Origin: Thinopyrum elongatum
Lineage: Eukaryota; Streptophyta; Magnoliopsida; Poales; Poaceae
NCBI GenBank assembly: GCA_011799875.1
Contig: CM022300.1
Coordinates: 230,836,903 to 230,900,902 of the forward strand
DNA: 64,000 bases
Direction of reading: 5' to 3'
Every line of letters starts with the position of its first letter. The stretch's first letter is position 1. Made by a program: the position numbers and the translations under genes. Shown here in pieces: positions 22,898-35,751 of the stretch. Below the pieces are notes generated by a model that was not told where the DNA came from, searched no databases, and worked only from the letters and a program-made list of their open reading frames with translations.

Positions 22898-23743
22898 TCT
22901 TGAACCAACGGCTCCATAGGAGCTTGTATATACTTCTTGTGTTGTTGTTGTGCACTTGTATGCACCAGAACTATGGGTCAGTTGGTTCATCTAGTTGTTC
23001 ATATATTGCTCATGGATTGTGAGATTTGGAGGAGTCGGCGCTCTCCCATTGGCCACTGTGTGTTTTTTCTCTTGTTCTGATGTGAAGATGTTTAAGCAAA
23101 TAGTGTATTGCTGGCTAACCAGAAGGTGGCAGCAGCTTAGGTACAAGAATTTTCACTGGGTTGTGGATAAATATAGGAATTGATTGTCACATGCTCTTGG
23201 ACAAGAATTGATTTTCACTACCAGTATATCATCTTAATTGTCAGTGGTGTCATGTAGATGTGGTCTAATACTATGGAAGATTGCTACTACATGGCCGGTG
23301 AAATATATTTTGGACTACCAGGACTGTTAGCTACTTTAATTAATAGTCTGTTGACAGTTGGTTGGATGAATATTATGGTGCCGAGGAATTATGATCGATG
23401 ATGAGATAGACGTAGTACCATATTACTCCAAGGTCAGGATAATACCAGAAAAAGACACATTGTTAATATTTATATATTTTCTTCTAGGATTAATACTTTC
23501 TCGTTCAAGATAAGCCATTAGAAAAAATAAAATGTACAAGATGGTTCTGCCTGCCTCTAGTCTGGGTATATCAACACAACCACAAACACATGGTTCTATT
23601 TCTTCACCCATTCCATACCATATCATATTCACACTATGTCTGAATCCTACTACCCATTTATGTACAATATCAATAGAGTGTTTCGTTTGCCTGACAGGTT
23701 AGTGATCATTGATATCTAGTAGGTGCTGATTTGTGAGTCCACT
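22898..23743. other. unassigned AT-rich DNA
   Basis: No coding region longer than about 70 codons and no known repeat ends. It lies between the LINE tail and the LTR at 23744, so it is part of the site into which the large LTR element inserted. The matching right flank begins at 42371. Confidence 0.5.
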
Positions 23744-25325
23744 TGATACGTCTCTAATGTATCTATAATTTTTGATTGTTCCATGCTGTTATGTTATCAT
23801 TCTTGGATGTTTTATATTCATTTTATAGCAACTTTATATCATTTTTTGGGACTAACCTATTGGCATAGTGCCCAGTGCCAGTTGCTGTTTTTTGCTTGTT
23901 TTTTACTTCGCAGAATATCCACATCAAATGGAGTCCAAGCGCAGCGAAACTTTTTGGAGATTTTTTTCAGCCCAGAAGACAACTTGGGAGCCAAGGAAGT
24001 GCACGAGGGGAGGCCCGTGGGGCCCACCACCCACCTGGGCGTGCCAGAGGCCCCTGGCGCGCCCTGATGGGTGGTGGGGCCCACGGAGGTCTCCTCCACC
24101 GCCTCTCAGCTCTATAAATACTCAGATATTCAAGAAACCCTAGGGGAGTCGTTGAAACACAATTCTAGCCGCCGCAAGTTCCAGAACCACGAGATCCAAT
24201 CTAGAGCCCTATTCCAGCACTTTGCCGGAGGGGAACACGATCACGGAGGGGTTCATCATCCTCATTGGTGCTCCTCCGATGATGCATGAGTAGTTCACCA
24301 TAGACCTACGGGTCTGTAGGTAGTATCTATATGGCTTCTTCTCTCTTTTTGATTCTCAATACAATGTTCTCCTCGTTGTTCTTGGAGATCTATTTGATGT
24401 AATGACTTTTTGCGGTGTGTTTGTTGGGATCCGATGAAGTGCGAGTTTATGATCAGATCTATCTATGAATATTATTTGAGTTTTTTATCTCTTATATGCA
24501 TGATTGTTATAGCCTCGTATTTCTTCTCTGAAACTTTGGATTGGTTTGGCCAACTAGATTGATTTTTCTTGCAATGGGAATAGGTGCTTTGTGATGGGTT
24601 CGATCTTGCGGTTTCCTCACCCAGTGACAGAAGGGGTAGCGAGGCACGCATGTATCGTTCCTATTAAGGATAAAAAGATGGGGTCTATTCCTACATGAAT
24701 AGATCTTGTCTACATCATGTCATCGTTCTTATTGCATTACTCCGTTTCTCCATGAACTTAATACATTAGATGCATGCTGGATAGCGGTCGATGTGTGGAG
24801 TAATAGTAGAAGATGCAGGCAGGAGTCGGTCTACTAATCTTGGATGTGATGCCCATATACATGATCATTGCCTTGGATATCGTCATAATTATTCGCTCTT
24901 CTATCAATTGCCCAACAGTAATTTGTTTACCCACCGTATGCTATTTTCTCGAGAGAAGCCACTAGTGAAATCTACGCCCCCGGGTCTATCTTTTATCATA
25001 TTTTTTCAGATCTATTATTCCAAAAACCCAAAAATACCTTGCTGCACTTTTTATTTACTTATTTTATTTTGTGTTTTTGCTAGATCTATTTATCCAATCT
25101 CATACAATTTTACCTATCTTTTTACCGTGGAGGTATTGACATCCCCTCTTACGCGTTGGGTTGCAAATATTTGTTCTTTGTGTGCAGGTACCGTTTACAT
25201 AGTGTTGCTTGGTTCTCCTACTGGATTGATAACCTTGGTTTCATAACTGAGGGAAATACTTACCGTTGATGTGCTGCATCATCCTCTCCTCTTCGAGGAA
25301 ATACCAACGCAGATACAAGCAATCA
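23744..25325 (+). repeat. 5' LTR of the large non-autonomous element
   Basis: 1582 bp, TGATAC...GCAATCA. The TATA box (TATAAATA) is at 24113-24120 after a CCACC-rich stretch. It aligns along its whole length with 40792-42370, with several dozen differences by eye, so the insertion is older than the nested copia element. Confidence 0.87.
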
Positions 25326-25336
25326 GGAAGAATTTC

Positions 25337-25354
25337 TGGCGCCGTTGCCGGGGA
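25337..25354 (+). other. primer binding site, tRNA-Asp
   Basis: TGGCGCCGTTGCCGGGGA begins 11 bases after the 5' LTR. It is complementary to the 3' end of plant tRNA-Asp (ending CCCCGGCAACGGCGCCA), over 18 bases. Confidence 0.88.
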
Positions 25355-25597
25355 GACATCATCAACATCTATCAGGTTCTGAATCACGAATCTCATCTCC
25401 TTGCAAGTAATTTTTTTTTCATTTGCTCTCGTTTTCATCGCCCCCACTTCTAAAACATTTTTTCGAAAAGCACAAAAATATTTGACTTTTTATTCGCCTT
25501 CTTTTCGTTTGCCTTTTTCTTGTTTGATCTTTTGTTTGCCTGTGTTGACATGTGCCTTCTATATGCTTGCATCTTCGCTTGCTAAAAATCTATTGAT

Positions 25598-26472
25598 ATG
25601 AATCCCCATCCACTTGCTAATCCTTTTAAAAGATCCAATCATGAGGAACCAATTGCTAGTGAGTTAAGTGCACTAGATTATCTTTATGAAGTTTTGCTTG
25701 AGATTCGTGAATTTGAAAATTGTGATGAAGAAATTTATGAAGTGATTCATGATAGCTCCTTGACTGAAAAGCATGATTGCAATGATTTTACTATAAATTC
25801 TATTAATGTCAATTATGCTAATAATATGCAAAACCCCAAGCTTGGGGATGCTAATTTTGCTATGTTCACTACTTATTGCAATGATCATGATTGGGGTGAT
25901 TCTTCTTATGATCTTGAAACATTATTTAAGCCTCATGATGAATATGATATTGATAATAAATTTTGCAATAATCATATTGAAAGTGGGTTTGGAAGAGCAT
26001 CAACCTTAGGTAATAATAATCCCACATATTTGGAGAGTGTTCAATCTTATAAATTTTTGATAAAAGTGGGCTTGGAGAGGTCATGACTTTATTTGATGAT
26101 AATCCCACTATTTTGGAAGAGTGCCAACTTTGCATGCATGTGGATCATGTAGAAAATATTTTATGTGATAGTTATATTGTTGAATTTGATTATGATCCTA
26201 CATGTAATTATTATGAGAGAGGAAAATATGGTTGTAGAAATTTTCATGTTACTAAATTACCTCTCGTTATATTGAGATTGCTATTGTTTCTTTCTTCTAC
26301 CTTGCATATGCTAGTTTTTGCTTCCCTTTATAATTTGTTTGCTTATAAAATGGCTATACATAGGAAGTATGTTAGACTTAAATGTGATTTTCACATGCTA
26401 TATGATGCTCTCTTTGTGCTTCAATTCTTGTCTTTCATGCGAGCATCATTAAAATTATCAATGCCTAGCTAG
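25598..26472 (+). pseudogene. gag-like protein of the non-autonomous element (two frames)
   Basis: A first frame (25598-26086, 162 residues) starts MNPHPLANPFKR and is acidic, rich in Asp, Asn and Tyr. A second frame (26083-26472) overlaps it by 4 bases at ATGA and reads CDSYIVEFDYDPTCNYYERG, then a hydrophobic stretch with one or two possible membrane segments. The two probably were one protein separated by a 1-base shift near 26080. I do not recognise a domain. Its position after the primer site suggests a gag remnant or an accessory protein. A role in packaging is possible but not shown. Confidence 0.5.
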
Positions 26473-28089
26473 GGGCATAAAACGATAGCGCTTGTTGGGA
26501 GGCAACCCAATGAATACAATATTGTTTTCTCTTTTTATTTCTATTTTTGTGTGTTCACACAATTATTCCTCTGTTATGATTGTGTTTTTATGTTTTAATT
26601 AGTGTTTGTGCCAAGTTAAGCCTTTATGATAGCTTTGGGTGATAGTTGATTTGATCCTGTTGAAAAACAGAAACTTTTGCGTCCAGTAAGAGAATTGTTA
26701 AAATTCACAGAAGCGAGGAAAAATTCTGAATTTTTTACACAAGATTTATATTCAAATTGCACCTGTTGTACTAATTTTACATAATTTTTGGAATTACATA
26801 AGTATGAGTAAAATTCGAGTCTTTATATACTGTTCTGTTTTTGACAGATTCTGTTTTCGTTGCATTGTGTGCTTATTTTGATGAATCTATGGATTATATC
26901 GGGGGGTATAAGCCATGGTAAAGTTAGAATACAGTAGTTATAATGCAATAACAAAATATGAATGGGTTTGCAACAGTACTTAAAGAAAAGATTGGTTTTC
27001 TTATACTAACGGATCCCACGAAGGTTTTGTTAAGTTTTGTGTGATTGATGTTTTCAAATTTTGGGTGAGATCTCGATGGATGAAGGAATAAGGAGTGAAA
27101 AGAGCCTAAGCTTGGGGATGTACATGGCACCCCAAGATAATATTCAAGGAGAACCAAGCAACTAATCTTGGGGATGCCCCGGAAGGCATCCCCTCTTTCT
27201 TCTAACAACCATCGGTAATTTTACTTGGAGCTATATTTTTATTCGTCACATATCATGAGTTTTGCTTGGAGCGTCTTGTATTATATGAGTATTTGCTTGT
27301 TTTTCTTTTTAGTTTGTAGCAATCATCCTTGCTGGACACACCTATTTGAGAGAGCCATAATTATGCTATGATTTGTTCGAATTGCTTTATGTGCTTCACT
27401 TAAATTTTTTGAGCTATGGAATTGCTCTAGTGCTTCAGTTATATCTTTTTGAGCACGGTGGTGCATTAATTTTTGAACAAATATGGTCTCATGCTTCACT
27501 TAGATTATTTTGAGAGTTAGTAAAATTTTGAATAAATTCTCTCATGCTTCACTTATATTATTTTGAGAGATGAAAATTTTTATGCTCATGTTCTTCACTT
27601 AAATTTGTTTAAGCTTGTCAAAAGCAATGGCAATATATGAAACTAGTCCCAAAGTGATAGATATTCAAGAGGGATATAATAAAAACTTTCATGAATATCA
27701 TGGGACAAAATAAACTTGATTCTTTGTAATAGTTTTGAGATATGATGATAGTAATATGTCAGTCATGTTGGTGAGTAATTATGCTTTAGTAAGAATGTTG
27801 GTGTTAAGGTTTGTGATTCCCTATGCAAGCACGAAAGTCAGTAGTTATGCAATGAAGTTACATCCTACTTGTGGTGCATTATTCGTTAGTTATGCTTAAT
27901 GCTCGTTTATGTGAAGTTTCGTTTCTTGGTTGGTTGCTTCTCAATCTATTTGCTAGCCTTTCCTTGTACTAAGTGGGGATACTACTTGTGCATCCAAAAT
28001 CCTTATACCCAGTTATGCCTTATGGGTCCACCATACCTACCTATATGCGGTATTTCCGTGCCGTTCTAAGTAAATTTGTATGTGCCAAC
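26473..28089. other. internal non-coding region left of the nested copia
   Basis: No coding region. AAGCTTGGGGATG-type motifs occur at about 27109 and 27165. From about 27080 the sequence matches 12872-13720. The match stops exactly at the copia insertion point and resumes at 39942. Several copies of a CTTCACTTATAT-like motif lie at 27390-27600. Confidence 0.75.
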
Positions 28090-29647
28090 TGAAAGGATCG
28101 AGATGGACCTAGAGGGGGGGGGGGGTGAATAGGTACAATTACAAATTTTAATTCTTACTTAGCAATTTTAGGCAATAATGCGGAATAGGAAAGTGAGCCT
28201 AACAATTGCAAGTATGATGCTAAGAGCTAAGCAGGATAAACAAGTAACACAAGTATGAGTAAGCAAGCACAATATGATATAAGTAAGTGCTAGGAGACAA
28301 GTGACCACAAGTAGAGAGTTAGGGTTAGGAATAACCGCAACTCCGGGAGACGAGGATGTATGCCGATGTTCACTTCCTTGGAGGGAAGCTACGTCACTGT
28401 TAGAGAGGTGGATGTTACCACGAAGGCACACCAACGCCACGAAGGCTCACCCTATTCTCCCTTTGAGACAACACCATGAAGGCGTTTCTCAACCACTAGT
28501 GGTAGACCTTGGGGTGGTCTCCAAACCCTCACAAACTTTTCCGGGGGTAATCACAGTGGTCGATTCCTCTCCGAAAGACTCCTACCGCCTAGGAGTCTCC
28601 AACCTCCAAGAGTAACAAGAATGTTGGGAAATGCTCAAGAACTTGCTCAAATCACGAATTCTTTTGGTGAGAAGAAGGGGAAGGAGTGGATCTATCACTT
28701 GATTGGAGAACTTCTCTCAAATGTTCCCAAATCCTTTGGGGATCTAAGATTTGGTGTAGGGAATCAAGAGAGGGAGTGAGATGTGTTCTTAGAAAGCTCA
28801 AAGTGAATGGTCAACCCCATCCCGTGAGAGGGAGGAGGCTATATATAGTGATAGTGTAAAACTGACCGTTTGAGCCACACAGTGTACTGGAGCTGTCGGA
28901 CGTCCGGTGAGTACCGGACGCCCGGTGACTCAGATTGGACCGGACGTCCGGCCGGGCCGCCGGTCGTCCGGTCGCTGGAAATCCTACCAGGCCACAGAAG
29001 AGGCACGAGGCACACAGCCAGCGGACGTCCAGAAGAAGCCGGTCGTCCGGTGGCCGGACATCCGGTGAGGTCGGAAATCCGCTAATCAACCTTCTGTTGG
29101 GGCAGTACCGGACATCTGGAGAAGAACGGCCGTCCGGTGACCGGTCATCCGTTGAGACCGGACATCCGCTAATTTATATTCTATGAGGATGCACCAGACA
29201 CCCGGGGACAGCCGGATGCCCGGTCGGCTGTGAGAGGTTGGACGTCCGTAGACATTCGGTCGTCCGGTGATAGCTGAACCTACTAGCTTAGAATCATACC
29301 AGTTTTTGTGCACAAGGTAGAGAAAGAATTAGAGATGAAACAGAGATGCTGAGAGAGGATATTCTGTGGGTTTTGAGCAAGTTCTTTCATGAAATCCGAC
29401 GATCCCCTCTTAATAGTGGGGGATCCCTATACTCAAGAACAAACCAAAAATAAAAAAGGAGCCGAAGCTTTTGTCTTTGTCTTGTATCTCTGCTCTTGAG
29501 TGATATATAAATATATATGTCCATATTCATGATCCACACACGACCCTTGAGATATAATCCTGAGATTTACTTGATAAACATGATTAGTCCCAAAATGCAT
29601 GTTGTCATCAACATCAAAATACGATTAAGGGCATGATTGCACTTTCA
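28090..29647 (-). repeat. 3' LTR of the Sirevirus
   Basis: 1558 bp. Read on the minus strand it starts TGAAAGTGCAATCATG and ends CGATCCTTTCA. A TATA-like TATATATAG lies near 28852. From 28896 to 29275 it is packed with CCGGACGTCCGG-like palindromes and GTCCGGTG words. A 13-G run is at about 28116-28128. Confidence 0.92.
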
Positions 29648-29661
29648 ATCTCCCCCTTTTT
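29648..29661 (-). other. polypurine tract of the Sirevirus
   Basis: The minus strand reads AAAAAGGGGGAGAT directly before the 3' LTR, the plus-strand DNA primer. Further AGGGGGAG-type copies occur inside the element near 29735, 29783, 29918 and 32312. Multiple purine tracts are a known Sirevirus trait. Confidence 0.85.
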
Positions 29662-29958
29662 GGTAGTTGATGACAACATACATGCACTTCTCAATATGTA
29701 AAAAAAACTTTGAATATCGAAAGGATTTATTGTGGAGCTCCCCCTAAACATGTGCATAAATAAAATAAGCATGAAGAGAGCTCCCCCTCAATATGATACC
29801 AACACAACCAAATAGCATCACATAGCATAGGCTCCATAAAGGTTCATCACTCATAGCATAGTACATAATTCTGATACAAGCTAATTATCATAGCATTACA
29901 TAGATAAGTGCCTACTCCCCCTTGGCATCAAATACCCAAAAAAGGGGTCATAACATCA

Positions 29959-31514
29959 TCAAATAGCATCATCATCATCATCATCATCATCATGAGCACC
30001 ACTGCCACCAGCCTCGTCAAGGAAATCAGCCCACTCAGGACCCGAGGGAAAACCAAAGTCAGAAGGTGGTTCATCAGGAAGACGTTCATTGTCACTCACA
30101 TCGTAAACTCCGGAGTCTCTCAGACGAGCCTTCAGAGCATTCTTGGAAGTGACCATGCGAGTGACAACGTCGTGATTTTGGGAGCAATGAAAGGTAAACA
30201 CCTTCATCATGGCAGAGTGAGCTTTCCCAAGAAAGCGAGCTATGCGCCCAAAGGATGCAGATCCAGAAGTAGTAGAACGAGCAGGAGGAGGAACACTAGC
30301 AGTAGATCGACGAGCAGGAGCAGAAGGGTCCTTGGGGACCCAATCATCCGCCATGTGAGGTGGAATGACCCACCACTCATGTAAGTGAGTGCGGGCAATG
30401 GGAAATGGAGCTACACTCTCGATGAATGCCTGAAGAAAGGGAGCATGAGGAAAGGCCCGCTTGTGCTGAAAACAAGCGAGATGGATCTCATGCCACAGAA
30501 AATGAGGGACATTGATCTTCCCCTTTGGAGACGCAAAGAGGCGATGCATGAGATCAATGCAGTAGCTATTGCAAGACCCCTTGTCACCCATCTTGGGATA
30601 AATGGTGCGAATGATACACTGATAGATGATGTAGAAAGGTGAGCACCAAATGGAGACTTGGTTCAGACCCTTATGTTTCTCCTCATTAGTCATTTCACCG
30701 AGAGGTTTGAGAAGATCCGCACAGACCTCAATGCCCTTGGGCCTATGGTTTGGGTCATCCTTATGGATTTTGAACCCGGTGTCAGGAAATCCAAGGGCAG
30801 CAACAAATTGAGCATAAGATGCCGTGAGCACGGTGTCGGAGGTCATCCAAGTGATAGTGTTATTTGGACCAAAGTTACATGTGGCATAGAATTGATGAAT
30901 GGCAGCTTGGTTAAAATCATGCTGAAATGCAAATGGAGCAGCAAGATTAGATGACTCGATGAGCTCAATAGCCCCCGGATATTTCAACGGATGAGCATGA
31001 ATATGCTCTAAGTCAATGCATACATGCAGAGATAGACCCTTAGGAATGATGATAGTGGTAAAAATGTCTGCTGGACATTAGTGCGAAAGCGAGCGTCTTG
31101 GGAGTCGCTATCAATAGAGAATTGGTCAATATCACGACGAAGCTTAAGATAGGAAGCTATGGGAACCTCATTGAACCTTTTAATGTTGCGGCCGTGAGGA
31201 AGTGGAGGTTCAAGAGATATGCGACGGGCATCACCTTGAGGTTGCACCGGAGGAGGAGGCTTGAAGGTGGGCCGACGTGTTCCCGGCTTGGGTGCAGTGG
31301 TGCGAACAGCAACATACTCGGGCTGCTCCAAATCTTCCAGCTCAACCTCATAGTCGGATTCCTCCGATGAGGAGTCGCTAGCCGAGCTGTGAGGGTGAGC
31401 GGCACGCTTCCGAGGACGATCCCGCTCTTGTGAATCACCGGAGCCACCACGACGAGACGGACGAGATGGCCCACCAGAGACCTGCTTGCGTGCGGAGCGC
31501 TTGGTCCTTGGCAT
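29959..31514 (-). pseudogene. Sirevirus env-like gene with Transposase_32-like region
   Basis: Starts ATG 31514 with a basic, Ser/Pro-rich N-terminus (MPRTKRSARKQ), then an acidic segment. A 1-base shift in a T-run near 31060 moves into the frame ending at 29959. The central part (FQHDFNQAAIHQFYATCNF, then FVAALGFPDTGF) resembles the 'putative plant transposon protein' family (PF20167). The C-terminus is a poly-Asp tail coded by nine CAT repeats at 29967-29993 on the plus strand. No signal peptide or clear membrane anchor is seen, so envelope function is doubtful. Its place after pol is that of Sirevirus env-like genes. It may have its own promoter. Confidence 0.75.
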
Positions 31515-32375
31515 CTCGACCTCGGGAGGACGAACAAGATGGGGAGGGGATCCACGGGGCGGCCCTGGAGGCCCGACGGCGACCGGGACGACCTAGCCCA
31601 CGCTGAGATGGCGAGGAGCACGGTCGGCGCGCGACCACAGCGAGGAGAGTGAGCGGCGGCGGCGGAGAAGAGATGGGGAACAAGCGATTTTAGGTATAGG
31701 AACTGCTCTAAACGCACTCCGCTTTATATATGCGGGCCAGAAATTGACCAGATGACCGGTGCGGAATGGACGTCTGGGGCCTGAGAAGACCAACCAGATA
31801 CGCTAGGTAGCGGACGACCGGCAAAAACGGGCGTCCGACGCGATAGGACAGGGCTGAAATTAACGGAAGTCTGGACTCACCAGACGTCCGGTGTGAGGAC
31901 AACAGAAAAGATTTTACGGACGTCCGGTACATACCGGACAGCCGGATGCACATAGGATTTTTTTTTCTTTTTGAGAAGAATAAGGTGCAATTATTGGTGC
32001 TAATGACAATGATAGGAAGATGATGATTTCAGTACATAGCAAGATGCAAAGACACAATATGAAGCAGTAAGTAACCTATGCCAACAAAAAAAAAACACAC
32101 GTCGCTCAGACAGTGTTCTAATGGCAAGAGCGGTGGCTGATGCCACCATGTGTGAGTATATGTGACATGACATCGCAAAGATTTGAACTTTGGGTGCATA
32201 ATCACTACTCCATCATTGAAAGCACCATAGTTAGAATAACATGATAGCTTTGAGAGTGTTTGTTCTTTTTATGCATTACATAGGGTGAGAGTACTCATGG
32301 GTTGAGTGCCTCCCCCTAAATATATGCCTTCATCAAGACAAAACATGATGAAAATGCATGCATGGGTACTAGATT
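31515..32375 (-). other. spacer between pol and env-like gene
   Basis: No coding region. From about 31740 to 31950 it carries GGACGTCCGG and ACCGGACAGCCGGA motifs like those in the LTRs. 31515-31690, read on the minus strand, is a CT- and CCG-rich leader resembling a plant gene's 5' untranslated region. A 9-A run lies near 32090. Confidence 0.65.
31722..31730 (-). promoter_or_regulatory. TATA box before the env-like gene
   Basis: The minus strand reads TATATAAAG about 210 bases before the ATG at 31514, followed by a CT-rich leader. This is the arrangement of an ordinary plant promoter, inside the retrotransposon and away from the LTRs. Confidence 0.6.
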
Positions 32376-35300
32376 TCACATAATGTTGTCAAGCTCCAAG
32401 ATACCAAGTTCCCGCCTAAGTTGATAGAACCTTACTTCATCCAATGGTTTGGTGAAAATGTCTGCAAGTTGCATATCCGTACCTACATGAGCAATATCAA
32501 TATCACCCTTCTCCACATGATCTCGCAAGAAATGATACCTAATATCAATGTGCTTGGTGCGAGTATGATCTTTGGGATTCTCAGCAATATTGATGGCACT
32601 TTCATTATCACATCGAAGAGGTACTTGTCTATAGGTGATACCGTAATCCTTCAAAGTTTGCCTCATCCATAGTAATTGAGTTGCACAACTGGCTGTTGCA
32701 ATGTATTCAGCTTCGGCGGTGGAAAGAGCAACACAATTTTGTTTCTTCGAGGACCAACTTACCAAAGAGCGTCCAAGAAATTGACATGCACCGGAGGTGG
32801 ACTTACGATCCACTTTGTCTCCGGCCCAATCCGCATCCGTGTACCCAATAAGATCAAACTTAGCATCCTTGGGGTACCATAGTCCCAACTTTGGGGTGTG
32901 AACAAGGTATCTAAGAATATGCTTAACCGCCTTATGATGACTTTCCCTAGGGGAAGCTTGAAATCTAGCACACATGCATACACTAAACATGATGTCTGGT
33001 CTAGCTGCACAAAGATAGAGCAATGAACCAATCATAGAGCGGTAAATAGATGGGTCGAAAGGGATACCATTTGTGTCTTCAGTGAGTACAATTTTGGTTG
33101 GCATAGGTGTCTTACATGGTCTAGCATCAGACATGCCAAACTTCTCTAGAATGTCCTAGAGGTATTTTGCTTGAGACAAGAAAATTCCTTCTTGAAATTG
33201 TTGAATTTGGAATCCGAGAAAGAACTTCAAGTCCGCATTGAGTGACATTTCAAAATTCTTGGTCATGGAGGCCGCAAACTTCTTGCATTAATGAATGTTA
33301 GGAGAACCAAAAATGATATCATCTACATAGATTTGGCATAAGATCAAATCACCCTTGTCCCTCTTAGTAAAAAGAGTGGGATCGATCACCCCTCTCACAA
33401 AACCATCATCGAGTAAAAACTTCTTAAGATGATCATACCAAGCACGAGGTGCTTGTTTGAGGCCATACAAAGCCTTATGAAGTTTATACACATAGCCTTT
33501 GTGATCGGGATCAACGAACCCAGGTGGTTGTGATACATATACTTCTTCTTGTAGAGGACCGTTAAGGAAAGCACTCTTCACATCCATTTGATGTAATGTA
33601 AAACCATTGAAAGCAGCATAAGCAAGTAAGATGCGAATGGATTCAAGACGAGCAACAGGAGCAAAGGTCTCACCAAAGTCCAAACCTTCAACTTGTGAGT
33701 ACCCTTGTGCCACTAACCTTGCCTTGTTACGGATGATTACACCATTCTCATCTTGCTTGTTCTTGAAAATCCATTTTGTTCCAATGACATTGTGCTCGGT
33801 AGTTGGCCTCTCGACTAATGACCACACTTGGTTGCGTTCAAAACTGTTCAACTCTTCTTGCATAGCAATGAGCCAATCGTTGTCCATCAATGCATCTTGT
33901 ACCTTGAGAGGCTCAACACTAGACACAAACGAGAAGTGAGCACAAAAGTTTGTCAAATGTTTACGAGTGACTCTACCTTCCGATATGCCGGTGAGAATTT
34001 TGTCAACATCAACACGACCGGCCACTCGAGGCATGATGGAGGTTAGGGTTTCGTGAGGTTCAACTTCATGTCCATCATCCACATCCTCAACTAATGGATC
34101 ATTAAGGTGTGGTGGAAGATCTTCTTCTTCATCTTGCATTTGTTGAGGTTCATCGGCAATGATTGCACTTTCTTGTTCTTGCCCTTGATGATGATCTTGT
34201 TCTTGACGATTATCATGAAGAGGGACTTGATCATCTTCTTGTACTTGGTCTAAGGGCATTGGTTGAGCAATAGGAGCTTGTGGTGGTATGGGTGTTGAAG
34301 TAGTTTGAAGATGTGTGAAGCTTCCATCTTCTTCTTCATCATCATAAGGTTCTTGTTCCATTGGAAGAAGTGCACCAACACCCATGGTCAAGATATCTTG
34401 AGAAGAATCTTCTTCACCTACATCACTTAGATCAACTTGCTCCCCATGGGAGCCATTAAATTCATCAAACACCACGTCACAAGTTTCTACAACACATCCA
34501 TTGGATTTGTTGTAGACTCTATAGGCGTGAGAGTTTGATCCATAGCCAACAAATATGCCCTCAATGGTTTTGGATTGAAATTTTCCTAACCGTTCTCTTT
34601 TGTTGAGGATGAAACATTTGCACCCAAATACGCGAAAGTACTTGACATTCGGCTTGTTCCCAGTTAGGAGCTCATATGGAGTCTTTTCCAATATAGTGCG
34701 GAGGAAGAGCCGGTTTGATGCATGGCATGCGGTGTTGACAGCCTCGGCCCAAAAACTATGTGGCGACTTGTATTCATCCAACATGGACCTTGCCATCTCC
34801 ACAAGTGTACGGTTCTTCCTTTCGGCTACACCATTTTGCTGAGGAGTGTATGGAGCAGAATATTGATGCTCAATCCCTTCATCACTAAGAAATTCTTCCA
34901 AGGTATAGTTCTTGAACTCATAGCCATTATCACTTCTTATTGCCAAGATTTCTTTGTCAAACTTGCATTGTGCTTGCTTGGCAAAATCAATGAAGGTGAT
35001 CTTCGTCTCGTCCTTGGACTTGAAGAAAAACACCCATGTATATCTTGAGTAATCATCAACAATGACAAGACCATACTTTTTCCCACCAAGACTATCCCAT
35101 GAAGGTGGCCCAAAAAGATCCACATGAAGGAGCTCCAGAGGCCTTGAAGTAGACATGATATTCTTGGGTGGGTGCTTTGATTGATGTTGCTTCCCGGCTA
35201 TGCATGCACTACACACACGATCTTTCTTAAAAGAGACATTGGTTAGTCCAAGGATGTGATTACCCTTTAAGAGATCTTGAAGATTTCTCATGCCAACATG

Positions 35301-35714
35301 GGCTAGCCGGCGATGCCATAGCCACCCCTTGTCGGCCTTGGCCATTAGACAAGTTGCATGAAATGTGCTCTCTTTCGAGAAATCAACCGTGTAAAGGTTG
35401 CCATCCAACTTTCCAACAAAGGCCACTTCGAGAGTATCTCTCTTAAAGACTTTCACATCCGTTAGTCCAAAGAGTGTATCATAACCAACAGAAGCCAATT
35501 GGCGAACAGAAAGCAAATGATATTTAAGGGATTGAATAAGCATGACATTTGCTAGAGACATGTCATTTGTGATAGCCACCTTGCCCAACCCGAGTACCTG
35601 TCCTTTTGAACCTCCACCAAACATAATGCTCATAAATGGTTGAATAGCTTCCATGAAATCGTAGTCCAACTTGCCATCTCCGGTCACATGATTTGTACAT
35701 CCACTGTCGATCAC
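32376..35714 (-). pseudogene. Sirevirus pol: protease, integrase, reverse transcriptase, RNase H
   Basis: One minus-strand frame with two internal stops, TAA at 33290-33288 and TAG at 33158-33156. Protease: [12 protein letters not shown] at the start. Integrase: HRRLAH zinc region, then [16 protein letters not shown] and [10 protein letters not shown] for the D, D and E residues. A long acidic Gln-rich spacer follows (about 34450-34080). Reverse transcriptase: [24 protein letters not shown] and active site YVDDIIFGS just before the first stop. RNase H: GYTDADWAGD, ALSTAEAEYIA, RCDNESAINIA and the conserved C-terminal LADIFTKPL. Pol is in another frame than gag, with a TAG just upstream. The stops lie in RT, so only PR-IN could be made directly. 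Confidence 0.92.
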
Positions 35715-35751
35715 CCATTTTACTCCACCGGAGAAAGCAACCTACACACAA

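Noticed and set aside
14708..25325. LTRs at 14708 and 23744 as the two ends of one element
   Set aside because: They are too diverged, and the DNA between is a LINE rather than an internal retrotransposon region. The 23744 LTR pairs much better with 40792.
32140..32220. Small hairpin GGTGGCTGATGCCACC as a miRNA or tRNA remnant
   Set aside because: The stem is only 7 base pairs and nothing around it supports a precursor.
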